Of a stretch of 64,000 nucleotides of DNA, positions 20,190-29,708 are shown piece by piece. The notes beneath the pieces are model-generated. The model made no database searches. It saw nothing but the letters and a program-made list of their open reading frames with translations, and was not told where the DNA came from. Source of the stretch: Fodinibius salsisoli (GTDB lineage: Bacteria > Bacteroidota > Rhodothermia > Balneolales > Balneolaceae). Numbering within the stretch: the stretch's first letter is position 1; every line of letters begins with the position of its first letter. The position numbers were made by a program, and so were the translations under genes. The stretch spans positions 1 through 64,000 of the forward strand of contig NZ_JAGGJA010000018.1 in assembly GCF_026229185.1 (NCBI RefSeq), written 5' to 3'.

Positions 20190-20747
20190 TTATTTAGGCG
20201 ACTGATGATCTGGTTTCCAGGCTTCTTCCCGCGTTCCGGCTTTTTTGTTTTCAAAACGAGCCAGCACAAAAAAGAAATCGGACAGTCGATTCAGGTATTT
20301 GATTGTCAGGTCCGATATTTCTTCCGTCTTGCGACAGGCAACAGTCGCCCGCTCTGCTCTGCGGCAGACGGTGCGTGCCAGATGGAACGTAGCTCCTGCC
20401 TGAGATCCGCCGGGTAAAATAAAGTTTTTAAGGGTGGGAAGTTCTTCCTCCATTGTATCGATAGCCTCTTCGAGGTAAGTAATAGCCTCTTCATTAATCC
20501 GGTCGATGCGTGTCTTGGAAGAAGGGGGGGTAGCTAAGTCGGCACCGAGCACAAATAAGTCTTCCTGCACTTTTTTAACCCACTTAGTCCCCTGGTCAGA
20601 AAGAGTATAGCTTGCTCCAAGACCAACGATGGAATTTAGCTCATCAACAGTGCCATAGGCTTCAATACGAGCTGATGACTTGGGAACGCGTGTCCCTCCG
20701 AAGAGGGAGGTGTTACCTTGGTCGCCTTTCTTGGTATAGATTTTCAT
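20190..20747 (-). CDS. ATP:cob(I)alamin adenosyltransferase (PduO-type)
   Basis: 185 residues. Transfers the adenosyl group of ATP to reduced cobalamin, making coenzyme B12. The N-terminal ATP-binding sequence YTKKGDQGNTSLFGGTRVPK and AYGTVDELNSIVG are diagnostic, as are the helix FILPGGSQAGATFHLARTVCRRAERA and the closing YLNRLSDFFFVLAR. The presence of this enzyme implies use of adenosylcobalamin enzymes such as methylmalonyl-CoA mutase, which are not in this window. Stand-alone gene on the minus strand. Confidence 0.95.
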   Translation of the reverse strand: MKIYTKKGDQGNTSLFGGTRVPKSSARIEAYGTVDELNSIVGLGASYTLSDQGTKWVKKVQEDLFVLGADLATPPSSKTRIDRINEEAITYLEEAIDTMEEELPTLKNFILPGGSQAGATFHLARTVCRRAERATVACRKTEEISDLTIKYLNRLSDFFFVLARFENKKAGTREEAWKPDHQSPK

Positions 20748-20916
20748 AACAGTCTGTTGTTAATATTCGTGCTAAGAGTTTCATAGAACTACTTGGTATT
20801 GTTATTCTGAACCTAATAGCATTTGGGGCAGTATAACACGTAAAATTTTGCAAGTTCTTTGGCCAATAAGGTACAAGGCGTGTTGCACTTTTGCAGGCGC
20901 AATTAAAAACTGGATG

Positions 20917-21540
20917 TTAAAGCGTTACGAAACCGCGCTCGAGCTTTTCAGTTTCAATGCCAAGATGTTGTCGTTGTTCCAGAGCATGATGAAAGGAGGG
21001 GGCCTGTTCGATGCGACAGCCCATAACAAGCGTTACCTTTTCCAGGTATTCGGCGGATAATTCTTTGAGGTCGAACGTATTTTTTAGCTGGTCAATTTCG
21101 CTCTGTGTTGAATAATCGTAGGTAATCCTGAAGTTTTGAGTAAGTACAAGTGCAGAAAAAGAGGCTTGGTGCAGGCAGAGGCGTGCAGATTTGCCATAGG
21201 CTTGTATTAATCCCGATTTACCCAGTTTAGTTCCACCATAGTAGCGCACCACTATACATCCACAGTTAACCAGCTCGTGCGACTTTAACTCATTGAGGAT
21301 CGGCAAACCGGCCGTGCCGCTTGGTTCACCGTCATCCTGAGCGAATTCTTCTATTTTATGAGGATTAATGCGCCAGCCATAACAGTGATGGGTCGCATCC
21401 GGATACTCTGAGATGATGCTTTGAAGCTCCTTTTGGAAATTTTTTTTGGATGAAACGGGAAAAAGATACCCTATAAACTTTGAACCTTTTTCTCGAAAGG
21501 TGTGACTGTAAGTAGAAGATAGTGTTTGCACGGGAGCCAA
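20917..21540 (-). CDS. YigZ/IMPACT family protein
   Basis: 207 residues. The N-terminal domain carries the IMPACT-family marks: GSKFIGYLFPVSS, DATHHCYGWRI, the hallmark DDGEPSGTAGLPILNEL and VVRYYGGTKLGKSGLIQAYG. The C-terminal 70 residues fit the ferredoxin-like DUF1949 domain. In eukaryotes IMPACT regulates the kinase GCN2; the bacterial role is unsettled. It lies alone on the minus strand, with 200 bp before the divergent sdhC gene. Confidence 0.92.
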   Translation of the reverse strand: MAPVQTLSSTYSHTFREKGSKFIGYLFPVSSKKNFQKELQSIISEYPDATHHCYGWRINPHKIEEFAQDDGEPSGTAGLPILNELKSHELVNCGCIVVRYYGGTKLGKSGLIQAYGKSARLCLHQASFSALVLTQNFRITYDYSTQSEIDQLKNTFDLKELSAEYLEKVTLVMGCRIEQAPSFHHALEQRQHLGIETEKLERGFVTL

Positions 21541-21740
21541 AGGCCATTTTATGTTCTAAATTAGTGGATACAACAGGTCTAATTTAGAATATTTCTGAAT
21601 AAGATTGAAAAACTGAAACCTTGTCTCATAATCTTGCCTTTTTATCCATTTCGCCTCATCTTCCACCCCTCGGTAAGAGGATCCGTGCGTTGGCATAAAG
21701 CAGCGGGTCAATAGACAGAATTTAATAATGATTATCAGCG

Positions 21741-22436
21741 ATGGCATCACTTCTAAAAGCGCTAAAGTCACAAGTTGGACGAAAGATATTAACGGGCATC
21801 ACGGGTATTGGCTTAATTATTTTTATCATTACACACCTTTTGGGTAATCTTCAATTGTTTGGGGATGCTCAGGCATTCAACGAATATACGTATGCTCTCG
21901 AAAGTTTGGGCTGGATTTTATACGTGTTGGAAGCCGGTTTGGTATTTGCGTTTTTGCTGCATGCCTATTTGGGAATTTCTATCTGGTGGAAACGCCGCAA
22001 AGCACGGCCCGAAGGGTACAGCAAGTACCAGAGTAAAGGAGGTCCGAGTCATCAAACATGGGCATCTAAATCCATGATTGTTACCGGAATTGTATTACTG
22101 GTATTCCTGGTATTCCATCTCGATACATTTAAATTTGGAGCCACGGAAACAATTATGCTGAACGGTCATGAAGCACGGGATCTGAAGGCATTAGTTATAA
22201 ATACTTTCCTAAACCCACTTTATGCTTTTGGATATACCGCAGTCATGATTTTGCTTGGTTTCCACTTGGGACATGGTTTTTGGAGCGCTTTCACTTCCTT
22301 AAGTATGAAGCATAACCAGTATTCGGCCTTGATATATACGGTAGGTATTATATTTGCCGTTTTGATGGCTGTAGGATTTCTTTTCATTCCGCTCTACATT
22401 TACTTTACCGGTGGGCAGGGCGCATTACTTGTTTGA
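21741..22436 (+). CDS. sdhC: Succinate dehydrogenase cytochrome b subunit (single-subunit type)
   Basis: 231 residues and about five membrane spans, the di-heme type B anchor found in Bacteroidota and epsilonproteobacteria, where one subunit replaces SdhC plus SdhD. Histidines in FIITHLLGNLQLF, LLHAYLGISIWW, VFLVFHLDTF and LLGFHLGHGFWSAF are candidate heme ligands. It anchors the SdhA and SdhB subunits and exchanges electrons with menaquinone. The partner genes sdhA and sdhB lie downstream, but a GxxExxY gene separates sdhC from sdhA. Confidence 0.93.
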   Translation: MASLLKALKSQVGRKILTGITGIGLIIFIITHLLGNLQLFGDAQAFNEYTYALESLGWILYVLEAGLVFAFLLHAYLGISIWWKRRKARPEGYSKYQSKGGPSHQTWASKSMIVTGIVLLVFLVFHLDTFKFGATETIMLNGHEARDLKALVINTFLNPLYAFGYTAVMILLGFHLGHGFWSAFTSLSMKHNQYSALIYTVGIIFAVLMAVGFLFIPLYIYFTGGQGALLV

Positions 22437-22477
22437 AGATGTTGCCACAAAAGCTCAAAAACTCAAAATAAGTCAAT

Positions 22478-22873
22478 TTGGAACAGGCTGATAAACATAA
22501 CCAATATGATCCGATATCTCCTGAGTTGGAGAAAATTGGGAAAGGTATTGTCGATTCAGCTTACAGGGTTCATAAGTCCCTTGGTCCCGGATTATTAGAA
22601 AAGATTTATGAAATTTGTTTTTGCCATGAACTGTCCAAGAAAGCTATCCAAAGTAGGAGACAGGTAGCTTTGCCTATTCACTATGAAGGATTGAGACTGG
22701 ATGTTCTTGTTGCTGATGAGGTAATTTGTGAGTTGAAAGCATTAGATGAAATAAACCCTGTTTGGGAAGCACAGATTTTGAGTCATCTTAAATTACTTGA
22801 TAAAAGACTTGGTTATTTAATTAATTTCAATGTGAAAAACATTGGCAAAGGAATAAAACGGTTTGTCAATTAA
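22478..22873 (+). CDS. GxxExxY family protein (PD-(D/E)xK-like)
   Basis: 131 residues with the family hallmark GPGLLEKIYEICFCHEL, followed by a central VLVADEVICELKALDEINPVWEAQILSHLKLLDKRLGYLINF, which is a PD-(D/E)xK-type nuclease-like core (D, then E-x-K). Function unknown; members are scattered as single inserted genes in Bacteroidota. No in-frame ATG is available near the start: TTG at 22478 is the best candidate, and no Shine-Dalgarno precedes it. It sits between sdhC and sdhA, and a 12-bp stem-loop follows at 22883-22926, so it appears inserted into the operon. Confidence 0.8.
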   Translation: MEQADKHNQYDPISPELEKIGKGIVDSAYRVHKSLGPGLLEKIYEICFCHELSKKAIQSRRQVALPIHYEGLRLDVLVADEVICELKALDEINPVWEAQILSHLKLLDKRLGYLINFNVKNIGKGIKRFVN

Positions 22874-22882
22874 AATTTTACT

Positions 22883-22926
22883 CACTAATGCATATAAAAA
22901 AAATTTGGTGTTTTTGTGTATTAGTG
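22883..22926. repeat. Stem-loop at the end of the inserted GxxExxY unit
   Basis: CACTAATGCATA (22883-22894) can pair with TGTGTATTAGTG (22915-22926) over 12 positions including two G-T pairs, with a 20-base A/T-rich loop. TTGCCAC near 22442 also faces GTGGCAA at 22924-22930, so the gene lies between short inverted ends. The hairpin lacks a T-tract. It could be a structural end of the inserted unit or attenuate sdhA transcription. Confidence 0.45.
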
Positions 22927-22943
22927 GCAAAAAGTAGGTTTCT

Positions 22944-24863
22944 ATGAACTTAGATTCGAAAGTACCATCCGGACCGTTAAAAGATAAATGGTCTAATCAT
23001 TTAGAGCACATTAACTTGGTGGCTCCCAACAATAAGAGGAAACATGATATTATTGTTGTGGGAACGGGGCTGGCCGGAGGATCAGCAGCGGCAACACTGG
23101 CTGAACTTGGCTACAACGTAAAGAGTTTCTGCATTCAGGATTCCGCACGCCGAGCTCACAGTATTGCTGCACAGGGGGGGATTAATGCCGCCAAAAATTA
23201 TCCCAATGATGGGGACTCGGTGTGGCGATTGTTTTATGATACCATCAAAGGAGGAGACTACCGCTCTCGTGAATCCAATACCTATCGATTGGCTGAGATA
23301 TCCAATGAAATTATTGACCAGGCGGTGGCACAGGGCGTTCCTTTTGCCCGTGAGTACGGCGGACTGTTAGCCAACCGGTCGTTCGGTGGTGCACAGGTTT
23401 CTCGTACATTTTATGCCCGTGGACAAACGGGCCAGCAGCTTTTACTCGGTGCCTACCAGGCGATGATGCGACAGGTGCACGAGGGGAATATTGAGATGCA
23501 CACGCGCCACGAAATGTTGGATTTAGTGAAGGTGGATGGACGTGCCCGTGGTATTGTAACCCGGGATCTTGTCTCCGGTAAAATAGAGCGCTGGATGGCC
23601 GATGCGGTCGTTCTGGCCAGCGGTGGCTATGGAAACGTTTTTTATCTGTCGACAAATGCAAAGAATTCCAACGTCACGGCAGCCTGGCGCTGTCATAAGC
23701 GAGGGGCCGGCTTTGCCAATCCTTGTTATGTACAGATCCATCCAACTTGTATCCCTGTTTCCGGAGACTATCAGTCTAAGCTGACGCTGATGAGTGAGAG
23801 CCTCCGTAATGATGGTCGGGTTTGGGTCCCCAAAGAAAAAGGCGATGACCGCCATCCGCACGATATTCCTGAGGATGAACGGTATTATTATTTGGAAGAG
23901 AAGTACCCTGCTTTCGGAAACTTGGTGCCTCGTGATGTAGCTTCCCGGAATGCTAAGATTGTTTGTGATGAAGGCATGGGGGTAGGACCAACGGGACGAG
24001 CGGTCTACCTGGATTTCCGTGATGCTATCGAGCGGGATGGCCGGAAGACAATCTCTGAGAAGTACGGCAATCTTTTTGAGATGTACGAGAATATCACCGG
24101 CGACAATCCCTATGAAGAGCCCATGCGCATATTCCCGGCGGTACACTACACCATGGGCGGCTTGTGGGTTGATTATAACCTAATGAGCAATGTGCCGGGA
24201 CTGTTCGTAGCCGGTGAGGCAAACTTCTCCGACCACGGGGCTAACCGTTTAGGTGCAAGTGCATTGATGCAGGGACTTTCGGATGGATACTTTATCATCC
24301 CGTACACCGTGGGGAACTACTTAGCTGATGTAGAGCTGTCTGACATAGATACCAAGCATGAAGCTTTTGATGAAGCCGCTGATAATGCCCAAGGCCATAT
24401 TGATAAGCTATTAGGTGTTCAGGGGGATAAAAGTGTGGTCGATTTCCACCGTGAACTGGGACAGATTATGTGGGATAAGGTGGGTATTGCCCGTAGCGAA
24501 GAGGGGCTTAAGCAAGCAATCGAAGAAATTAAGGCTCTTCGTAAGGAATTCTGGGAAAACGTTCGTGTGCCCGGTGAAGCAACGAATTACAATAAATATT
24601 TAGAATTTGCCGGACGTGTGGCTGACTTCCTCGAACTGGGTGAGCTGATGGCAAAAGATGCCCTCCAGCGGGATGAGTCCGCCGGCTGCCACCTTAGAGT
24701 CGAACATGAATCTGATGAAGGAGAAGCCCTTCGGAATGATGAGGATTTCTCTTACGTAGCTGCTTGGGAATTCCAGGGTGTGAATGGCGAGCTCCAGGAA
24801 AAGCTGCACAAAGAAAATCTGGAATTTGAATTTGTTGAACTGAAACAACGTAGTTACAAATAG
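22944..24863 (+). CDS. sdhA: Succinate dehydrogenase flavoprotein subunit
   Basis: 639 residues, the long form typical of Bacteroidota-type enzymes. The FAD-binding dinucleotide fold is [21 protein letters not shown], the flavin-linked histidine lies in [15 protein letters not shown], and later segments include [19 protein letters not shown] and the [15 protein letters not shown] loop. It oxidises succinate to fumarate in the citric acid cycle. Partner of SdhB (12-bp gap) and SdhC upstream. The start at 22944 gives an N-terminal extension of about 30 residues before the FAD fold, as in relatives. Confidence 0.96.
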   Translation: MNLDSKVPSGPLKDKWSNHLEHINLVAPNNKRKHDIIVVGTGLAGGSAAATLAELGYNVKSFCIQDSARRAHSIAAQGGINAAKNYPNDGDSVWRLFYDTIKGGDYRSRESNTYRLAEISNEIIDQAVAQGVPFAREYGGLLANRSFGGAQVSRTFYARGQTGQQLLLGAYQAMMRQVHEGNIEMHTRHEMLDLVKVDGRARGIVTRDLVSGKIERWMADAVVLASGGYGNVFYLSTNAKNSNVTAAWRCHKRGAGFANPCYVQIHPTCIPVSGDYQSKLTLMSESLRNDGRVWVPKEKGDDRHPHDIPEDERYYYLEEKYPAFGNLVPRDVASRNAKIVCDEGMGVGPTGRAVYLDFRDAIERDGRKTISEKYGNLFEMYENITGDNPYEEPMRIFPAVHYTMGGLWVDYNLMSNVPGLFVAGEANFSDHGANRLGASALMQGLSDGYFIIPYTVGNYLADVELSDIDTKHEAFDEAADNAQGHIDKLLGVQGDKSVVDFHRELGQIMWDKVGIARSEEGLKQAIEEIKALRKEFWENVRVPGEATNYNKYLEFAGRVADFLELGELMAKDALQRDESAGCHLRVEHESDEGEALRNDEDFSYVAAWEFQGVNGELQEKLHKENLEFEFVELKQRSYK

Positions 24864-24875
24864 AATACGGATAAA

Positions 24876-25643
24876 ATGGCTGAAGAATTTAGCATCCACT
24901 TAAAAGTATGGCGACAAGAAGGACCGGACCAACCGGGTAAGCTGGTTGATTATACCCTCAACAATGTCAATGAGCACATGTCTTTTCTGGAGATGCTCGA
25001 TGTTCTGAATGAACAGATCGTCGCCGAAGGAAAAGAAGATCCTGTGGAATTTGATTATGATTGCCGCGAAGGAATCTGTGGCTCTTGTAATCTGGTTATC
25101 AACGGACGGGCGCATGGACCTAAGGCGATGACCTGTACCTGTCAGCTGCACATGCGTAATTACAGCGATGGCGATACCATTGTTGTTGAGCCTTTCCGGG
25201 CAAAAGCATTTCCTGTGATAAAAGATTTGGTTGTAGATCGCAGCGCTTTCGACAGGATTGTCGAGGTCGGTGGCTATGTGTCCATAAAGACCGGTTCAGC
25301 CCCCGACGCGAATTCTATACCCATAGATAAATCTGTAGCTGATACTGCTTTCGATTACGCAACCTGTATCGGATGCGGTGCTTGTGTAGCAGCCTGTCCG
25401 AACTCTTCAGCCTCCTTGTTTACTGGTGCTAAATTGGCCCACCTCAATCGTTTACCGCAGGGTGAACCGGAACGCAAGAAGCGAACGATAGCTATGGTAG
25501 AACAGATGGAAGAGGAAGGATTTGGGGACTGCTCCAACTATGCCGAATGTGAAGCCGTCTGTCCAAAGGGAATTTCAATCTCAGCTATTGCAGAAATGCG
25601 TAGAAATTATATGAAAGCGGCACTGGCAGGCGAAGAGGTGTAA
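24876..25643 (+). CDS. sdhB: Succinate dehydrogenase iron-sulfur subunit
   Basis: 255 residues. The 2Fe-2S cluster is bound by CREGICGSCNLVI and the later C of MTCTC; the 4Fe-4S and 3Fe-4S clusters by CIGCGACVAACPN and CSNYAECEAVCPKGIS. It passes electrons from the flavin of SdhA to the heme b anchor. The N-terminal 40 residues (LKVWRQEGPDQPGKLVDYTL) have the Bacteroidota-type extension. It ends the sdhCAB set; a 33-bp REP-like palindrome lies 46 bp downstream. Confidence 0.96.
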   Translation: MAEEFSIHLKVWRQEGPDQPGKLVDYTLNNVNEHMSFLEMLDVLNEQIVAEGKEDPVEFDYDCREGICGSCNLVINGRAHGPKAMTCTCQLHMRNYSDGDTIVVEPFRAKAFPVIKDLVVDRSAFDRIVEVGGYVSIKTGSAPDANSIPIDKSVADTAFDYATCIGCGACVAACPNSSASLFTGAKLAHLNRLPQGEPERKKRTIAMVEQMEEEGFGDCSNYAECEAVCPKGISISAIAEMRRNYMKAALAGEEV

Positions 25644-25689
25644 TACTTGGCTATTTTTAGTGAGCTAAATTGGCTTAAAAGCTATATTT

Positions 25690-25722
25690 ACCCGTCAGAC
25701 CGCTCCAGTCGATCTGATGGGT
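25690..25722. repeat. Degenerate REP-like palindrome
   Basis: A 33-bp sequence with left arm ACCCGTCAGACCGCT, a 3-base loop and an imperfect right arm GTCGATCTGATGGGT. The left arm is identical to that of the copy at 30534-30566, and the length is the same. It is located just after sdhB and may serve as its transcript end. Confidence 0.6.
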
Positions 25723-25890
25723 AGAACAGATGTCGGTCGTCGTTGTATATTTTTTAAATCAGAGAGAGCTTCTTTCAAGAAGATATTGGCAGGCTTCCAT
25801 TTACCCGAAGAATAGGTATTAAAGATAAAAGAAAGGAAGAATTTTGTTATTTTAAATAAAGTAGCGTTTTTAACGCCTAAATTCTCCGTT

Positions 25891-26394
25891 ATGCCTGAAT
25901 TAAAACCAATATCGCAAGAGGCCATTCCGCAAGCACTGGAGAAAGCCACTCGTTACCGCCTGCTAAATCAACCCTGGCAGGCCGAAAGCATATGCCGTGA
26001 TATCCTTAGGACAGATCCTGATAACCAGCAAGCAACTCATACCCTTATTCTGGCCATTACAGATCAGTTTGAGGGAGAAAATAAGAGAAGTCTGCAACAG
26101 GCCCGTGAGGTTGTTTCAAAATTAACCGATAACTATGAGACAGAATATTGCCTCGGCCTTATCTACGAACGCCAGGCCAGGGCGGCTCTGAAGCGTTCAA
26201 CACCCCGGGCCAGTTATATGGCCTATGAATACCTTAATCAGGCTTTACAGCACTATAAAAATGCAGAGGAAATCCGTCAAGAGACGAATGAAGAGTCCAT
26301 ACTCCGTTGGAATGCTTGTATTCGTTTTATTAAGCAACACAATCTGAAGCCGGCTCCGGATGATGTGCGAGAGCCCCCGTTTCTCGATGTGTAG
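25891..26394 (+). CDS. Small tetratricopeptide-like protein
   Basis: 167 residues, soluble, almost entirely helical, without a signal peptide. The repeat-like helices ALEKATRYRLLNQPWQAESICRDILRTDPDNQQATHTLILAI fit a TPR pair (the A-x-x-I-x-R-x-I-L-x-x-D-P-x-N pattern is typical), and the later YLNQALQHYKNAEEI is another possible TPR helix. No catalytic motif. It lies between sdhB and frdA on the same strand, with 247 bp before and 298 bp after it, so it may have its own transcript. A role in complex II maturation would be only a guess from position. Confidence 0.65.
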   Translation: MPELKPISQEAIPQALEKATRYRLLNQPWQAESICRDILRTDPDNQQATHTLILAITDQFEGENKRSLQQAREVVSKLTDNYETEYCLGLIYERQARAALKRSTPRASYMAYEYLNQALQHYKNAEEIRQETNEESILRWNACIRFIKQHNLKPAPDDVREPPFLDV

Positions 26395-26678
26395 TGGTAT
26401 GATGAGTAACAGCTTTACGTTAGCGGAATGAAGCCATGGGAAGAGTTCTTTATTTAGCCTTGTATTTCTAGCGGAAGTATGGTTAATTAAATAATAGCAG
26501 CATTGTGGAATAAGAGATAGGGTTGCGCCTTGTCAGGCTTTTAATAGTTAAAAGCGGAGGAGGGTAAGACAGTGTTTCGAAAATATGCGCAAAGGAGAGA
26601 GCTGTTCGTATTGTGATGAGGTTTACCAGAGGTGTCGATCCCACTTTCGGCAATATTAGACGTGCAATCCGTAACCAT

Positions 26679-26688
26679 AGGAGGGGAA
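26679..26688 (+). promoter_or_regulatory. Strong ribosome binding site of frdA
   Basis: AGGAGGGGAA ends four bases before the ATG at 26693. This is one of the clearest Shine-Dalgarno sequences in the window and fixes the start of frdA. The preceding 280 bp of spacer hold no gene, and no confident promoter or FNR-type box was found. Confidence 0.7.
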
Positions 26689-26692
26689 AATT

Positions 26693-28447
26693 ATGGCTCG
26701 TTACGGACCTAATGAACACGATGTACTCATTGTTGGGGGTGGCGGTGCGGGGCTACGTGCTGCCATTGCGGTGGCTGAGACGAATCCTGAACTGAGCATT
26801 GCGGTAGTTTCAAAAGTTTATCCTATGCGGAGCCATACAGTTTCTGCAGAAGGGGGATCCGCCGCCGTGATTAAGGACAACGACAGTTTCGATGACCATG
26901 CCTATGACACTATCTCAGGAGGCGACTGGTTGTGTGATCAGGATGCTGTGGAGGCATTTGTCAAGGAGGCCCCGAAAGAGTTGCTTCAGCTCGAGCATTG
27001 GGGATGTCCATGGAGCCGGGAGGAAGATGGCAGTATTGCGGTCCGTTCGTTTGGCGGCATGACCAATAAACGCACTTGGTTTGCAGCTGACAAAACTGGA
27101 TTTCACCTACTTCATACAATGTTCCAGACCACTATGAAGTATGATCCCATCCAGCGTTATGACGAATATTATGTAACCAGGTTGTTGGTAGATAACGGGC
27201 GGTGCCAGGGAGTCGTTGCTATTGAGCTGGCTACGGGAAAGATTGAAGCTATAGCGGCGAGGAGTGTCATTATGTGTACCGGTGGGTGTGGTCGTATTTT
27301 TCCGTTTACTACCAACGGCAACATCAAGACGGGGGATGGGATGGCATTTGCTTATCGAGAGGGCGTTCCGCTCAAAGATATGGAATTCGTACAGTATCAC
27401 CCTACGGGACTGCCGTTTACCGGTATACTCATCACTGAAGCGGCCCGTGCTGAAGGAGGACACCTGCTCAACAAGGATGGTTACCGGTATCTTCAGGATT
27501 ATGACCTCGGCGAGCCCAAACCGGAACCGATTCACCGTTCAATGGAACTGGGCCCCCGGGATCGTCTCTCCCAGGCGTTTGAAAAAGAAGAGGAAAAGGG
27601 ACGGACAATAGAAGGCCCTTATGGCTCTTATATCCATCTTGATATTCAGCATCTCGGCGAAGAAATCATAGACCGAAAACTCCCCTTTGTGAGAGAACTT
27701 TGCCTGAAATACGAAAATATCGATCCCGTCAAAGAGATGATACCGGTTCGTCCCGTCGTACACTATATGATGGGGGGGATCGATACAGATATTCACGGAG
27801 CCACGAAGCTGGACGGTCTTTACGCCGCCGGGGAGACGGCTTGCGTCAGTATAAATGGTGCGAATCGCCTTGGATCAAATTCACTGACGGAGCTGCTTGT
27901 ATTCGGAGCCCGGGCGGGACAGGCCGCGGCCGAATTTGCATCTGAACAAAAACCATTCAGTTCTGCCCTGGAAGCTCTTGCAACCGATGAGAGCAGACGC
28001 ATTGAAAAGGGATTCTTTTCTGAGAATGGCAGTAATCCCGAATCTATCGCCTCCATAAGGCAGGAGATGTATCAGGCCATGGAAAAAGGGGTCGGCATTT
28101 ATCGAAGTGAGGACTCCCTGGAAAGATCACAAGAAAAAATTCAGGAGCTGCAAGAGCGCTTGATGAACGTCTCTATTGAAGATCACAGCTATACCTTCAA
28201 TACGGAACTTGTTGCGGCCCTTGAACTTTCGAATATGCTTGATATTTCGGAGGCTATCATTCAATCTGCTTTACAGAGAACGGAATCCCGGGGATCTCAC
28301 CAGCGGGTGAACTATCCGGACCGGGACGATGAACATTTTCTGGCCCACAGTATGGCTTATAAATCCGAAGTTGGGCCACCTAAAATTGAGTATCAGCCTG
28401 TAACCATTACCCGCTGGCCACCGGGTGAGCGGGTATATGGACATTAA
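26693..28447 (+). CDS. frdA: Fumarate reductase flavoprotein subunit
   Basis: 584 residues, closely patterned on enterobacterial FrdA rather than on the SdhA encoded upstream: [34 protein letters not shown] with the FAD-linked histidine, [60 protein letters not shown] and [14 protein letters not shown]. It reduces fumarate with electrons from menaquinol, the reverse of SdhA. With frdB, frdC and frdD it forms a complete QFR operon. A second complex II of a different type next to sdhCAB suggests acquisition by transfer. Confidence 0.92.
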   Translation: MARYGPNEHDVLIVGGGGAGLRAAIAVAETNPELSIAVVSKVYPMRSHTVSAEGGSAAVIKDNDSFDDHAYDTISGGDWLCDQDAVEAFVKEAPKELLQLEHWGCPWSREEDGSIAVRSFGGMTNKRTWFAADKTGFHLLHTMFQTTMKYDPIQRYDEYYVTRLLVDNGRCQGVVAIELATGKIEAIAARSVIMCTGGCGRIFPFTTNGNIKTGDGMAFAYREGVPLKDMEFVQYHPTGLPFTGILITEAARAEGGHLLNKDGYRYLQDYDLGEPKPEPIHRSMELGPRDRLSQAFEKEEEKGRTIEGPYGSYIHLDIQHLGEEIIDRKLPFVRELCLKYENIDPVKEMIPVRPVVHYMMGGIDTDIHGATKLDGLYAAGETACVSINGANRLGSNSLTELLVFGARAGQAAAEFASEQKPFSSALEALATDESRRIEKGFFSENGSNPESIASIRQEMYQAMEKGVGIYRSEDSLERSQEKIQELQERLMNVSIEDHSYTFNTELVAALELSNMLDISEAIIQSALQRTESRGSHQRVNYPDRDDEHFLAHSMAYKSEVGPPKIEYQPVTITRWPPGERVYGH

Positions 28448-28476
28448 AGAATGTTCAATATGAAACCATAAATGTT

Positions 28477-29220
28477 ATGGAAACGACCATCACACTTGAA
28501 GTTCAGAGATATTTGCCCGAGAAGGATACGGAACCTTACTTCCAGGAATATAAAGTGCCGCTTCGCAAAAAGTGGGTCGTACTCGATGCACTTAATTACA
28601 TCAAGGATAACATTGATGGGACACTCTCATACCGTTGGTCTTGCAGGATGGGGGTATGCGGCAGTTGCGGCATGATGGTTAACGATAAGCCTGTACTTAC
28701 ATGTGCTACTTTTCTGGAGGAATGTCTTCCCGGCCCCATCCGCGTTGCTCCGCTCTCTTATTTTGATGTTATTCGTGATCTCGTTGTCAACACCGATGGT
28801 TTTATGGACAAGCTGAAGCGGGTTAAACCCTGGTTGATAACGGACCAGGTAAAACCGGTTCCCGAGGGCGAATATCGACAGACACCGGAGCAAAAAGCCG
28901 AATACGATCAATACAGCATGTGCATTAACTGTATGCTCTGCTATGCCGCCTGCCCGGTAGCAGGACTTGAACCGGAATTTGTGGGTCCTGCAGCTATTGC
29001 ACTGGCCCAGCGCTATAATTACGACAGCCGAGACGAGGGCCGGAAACAACGAAACGAAGAACTGCTGGGCGAGGGGGGGATCTACAGTTGTACGCTGGTT
29101 GGTGAATGTTCTGAAGTCTGTCCCAAGGCGGTTGACCCGGCCGGTGCTATTCAGCGGTATAAGGTCTCGGGCGCCGCAGAGTGGTGGAAATCGGTTGTTG
29201 TGCCGTGGGGAGATACATAA
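28477..29220 (+). CDS. frdB: Fumarate reductase iron-sulfur subunit
   Basis: 247 residues. Cluster ligands: 2Fe-2S in SCRMGVCGSCGMMVNDKPVLTC (given as C-x5-C-x2-C...C), 4Fe-4S in CINCMLCYAACP, and 3Fe-4S in CTLVGECSEVCPKAVDP. The sequence is of the enterobacterial FrdB pattern. It moves electrons between the membrane quinol site and the flavin of FrdA. Thirty bases separate it from frdA and 25 bases from frdC. No internal damage. Confidence 0.93.
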   Translation: METTITLEVQRYLPEKDTEPYFQEYKVPLRKKWVVLDALNYIKDNIDGTLSYRWSCRMGVCGSCGMMVNDKPVLTCATFLEECLPGPIRVAPLSYFDVIRDLVVNTDGFMDKLKRVKPWLITDQVKPVPEGEYRQTPEQKAEYDQYSMCINCMLCYAACPVAGLEPEFVGPAAIALAQRYNYDSRDEGRKQRNEELLGEGGIYSCTLVGECSEVCPKAVDPAGAIQRYKVSGAAEWWKSVVVPWGDT

Positions 29221-29245
29221 ATGGCAACCTATAAGCCGCAAAAAA

Positions 29246-29686
29246 ATGGCTAAAACTGATGACATCAATACCAGCACGAATCCTCGGTACCAGCGTTACC
29301 GACCCGAGAGATACAGCCCACGAATGTCCATTTTCTGGTGGGTTCATAAAAAGCCCTTTGTGAAGTTTATCGTGCGAGAACTAACCAGTCTCTTTGTAGC
29401 AGCTTATGCAGTACTTTTAATTTTTCAGGTAAGGGCGTTAAGCCAGGGTGCGGAAGCCTGGGAGGCGTTGGTTGCGTGGTTTAGTACACCTTTTTCAATA
29501 GGGTTGCATGTTATCATCTTTTTATTTGTGGTTTTTCATGCTATCACCTGGTTTAACCTTGCACCGACAGCCATGGTACTTCGGATCGGAAAGAAACGAA
29601 TACCCGGAGGGGTGATCATTACTATAAATTTTTTGATGTGGATCGCTCTTTCCCTGGCCATTGCAACTCTGATACTGGCCAGATGA
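29246..29686 (+). CDS. frdC: Fumarate reductase membrane anchor subunit C
   Basis: 146 residues from the ATG at 29246; an upstream extension of the open frame overlaps frdB and is not used. The FrdC pattern is visible: YRPERYSPRMSIFWWVHKKPFVKFIVRELTSLFVAAYAV for the first helix, then two more spans (IGLHVIIFLFVVFHAITWF and GVIITINFLMWIALSLAIATLIL). The glutamate in VRELTS corresponds to the quinone-site residue of E. coli FrdC. Such anchors lack heme, unlike the sdhC product upstream. It pairs with frdD 22 bp later. Confidence 0.9.
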   Translation: MAKTDDINTSTNPRYQRYRPERYSPRMSIFWWVHKKPFVKFIVRELTSLFVAAYAVLLIFQVRALSQGAEAWEALVAWFSTPFSIGLHVIIFLFVVFHAITWFNLAPTAMVLRIGKKRIPGGVIITINFLMWIALSLAIATLILAR

Positions 29687-29708
29687 ATAACTGAAATCTA
29701 TAGTCTGT

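Noticed and set aside
21556-21771. 71-codon minus-strand frame overlapping the sdhC start
   Set aside because: It overlaps the sdhC start antisense, shows no domain or ribosome site, and lies in a likely promoter spacer.
28967-29245. Upstream extension of frdC by 93 codons
   Set aside because: It overlaps frdB in another frame, and family alignment starts after the ATG at 29246.
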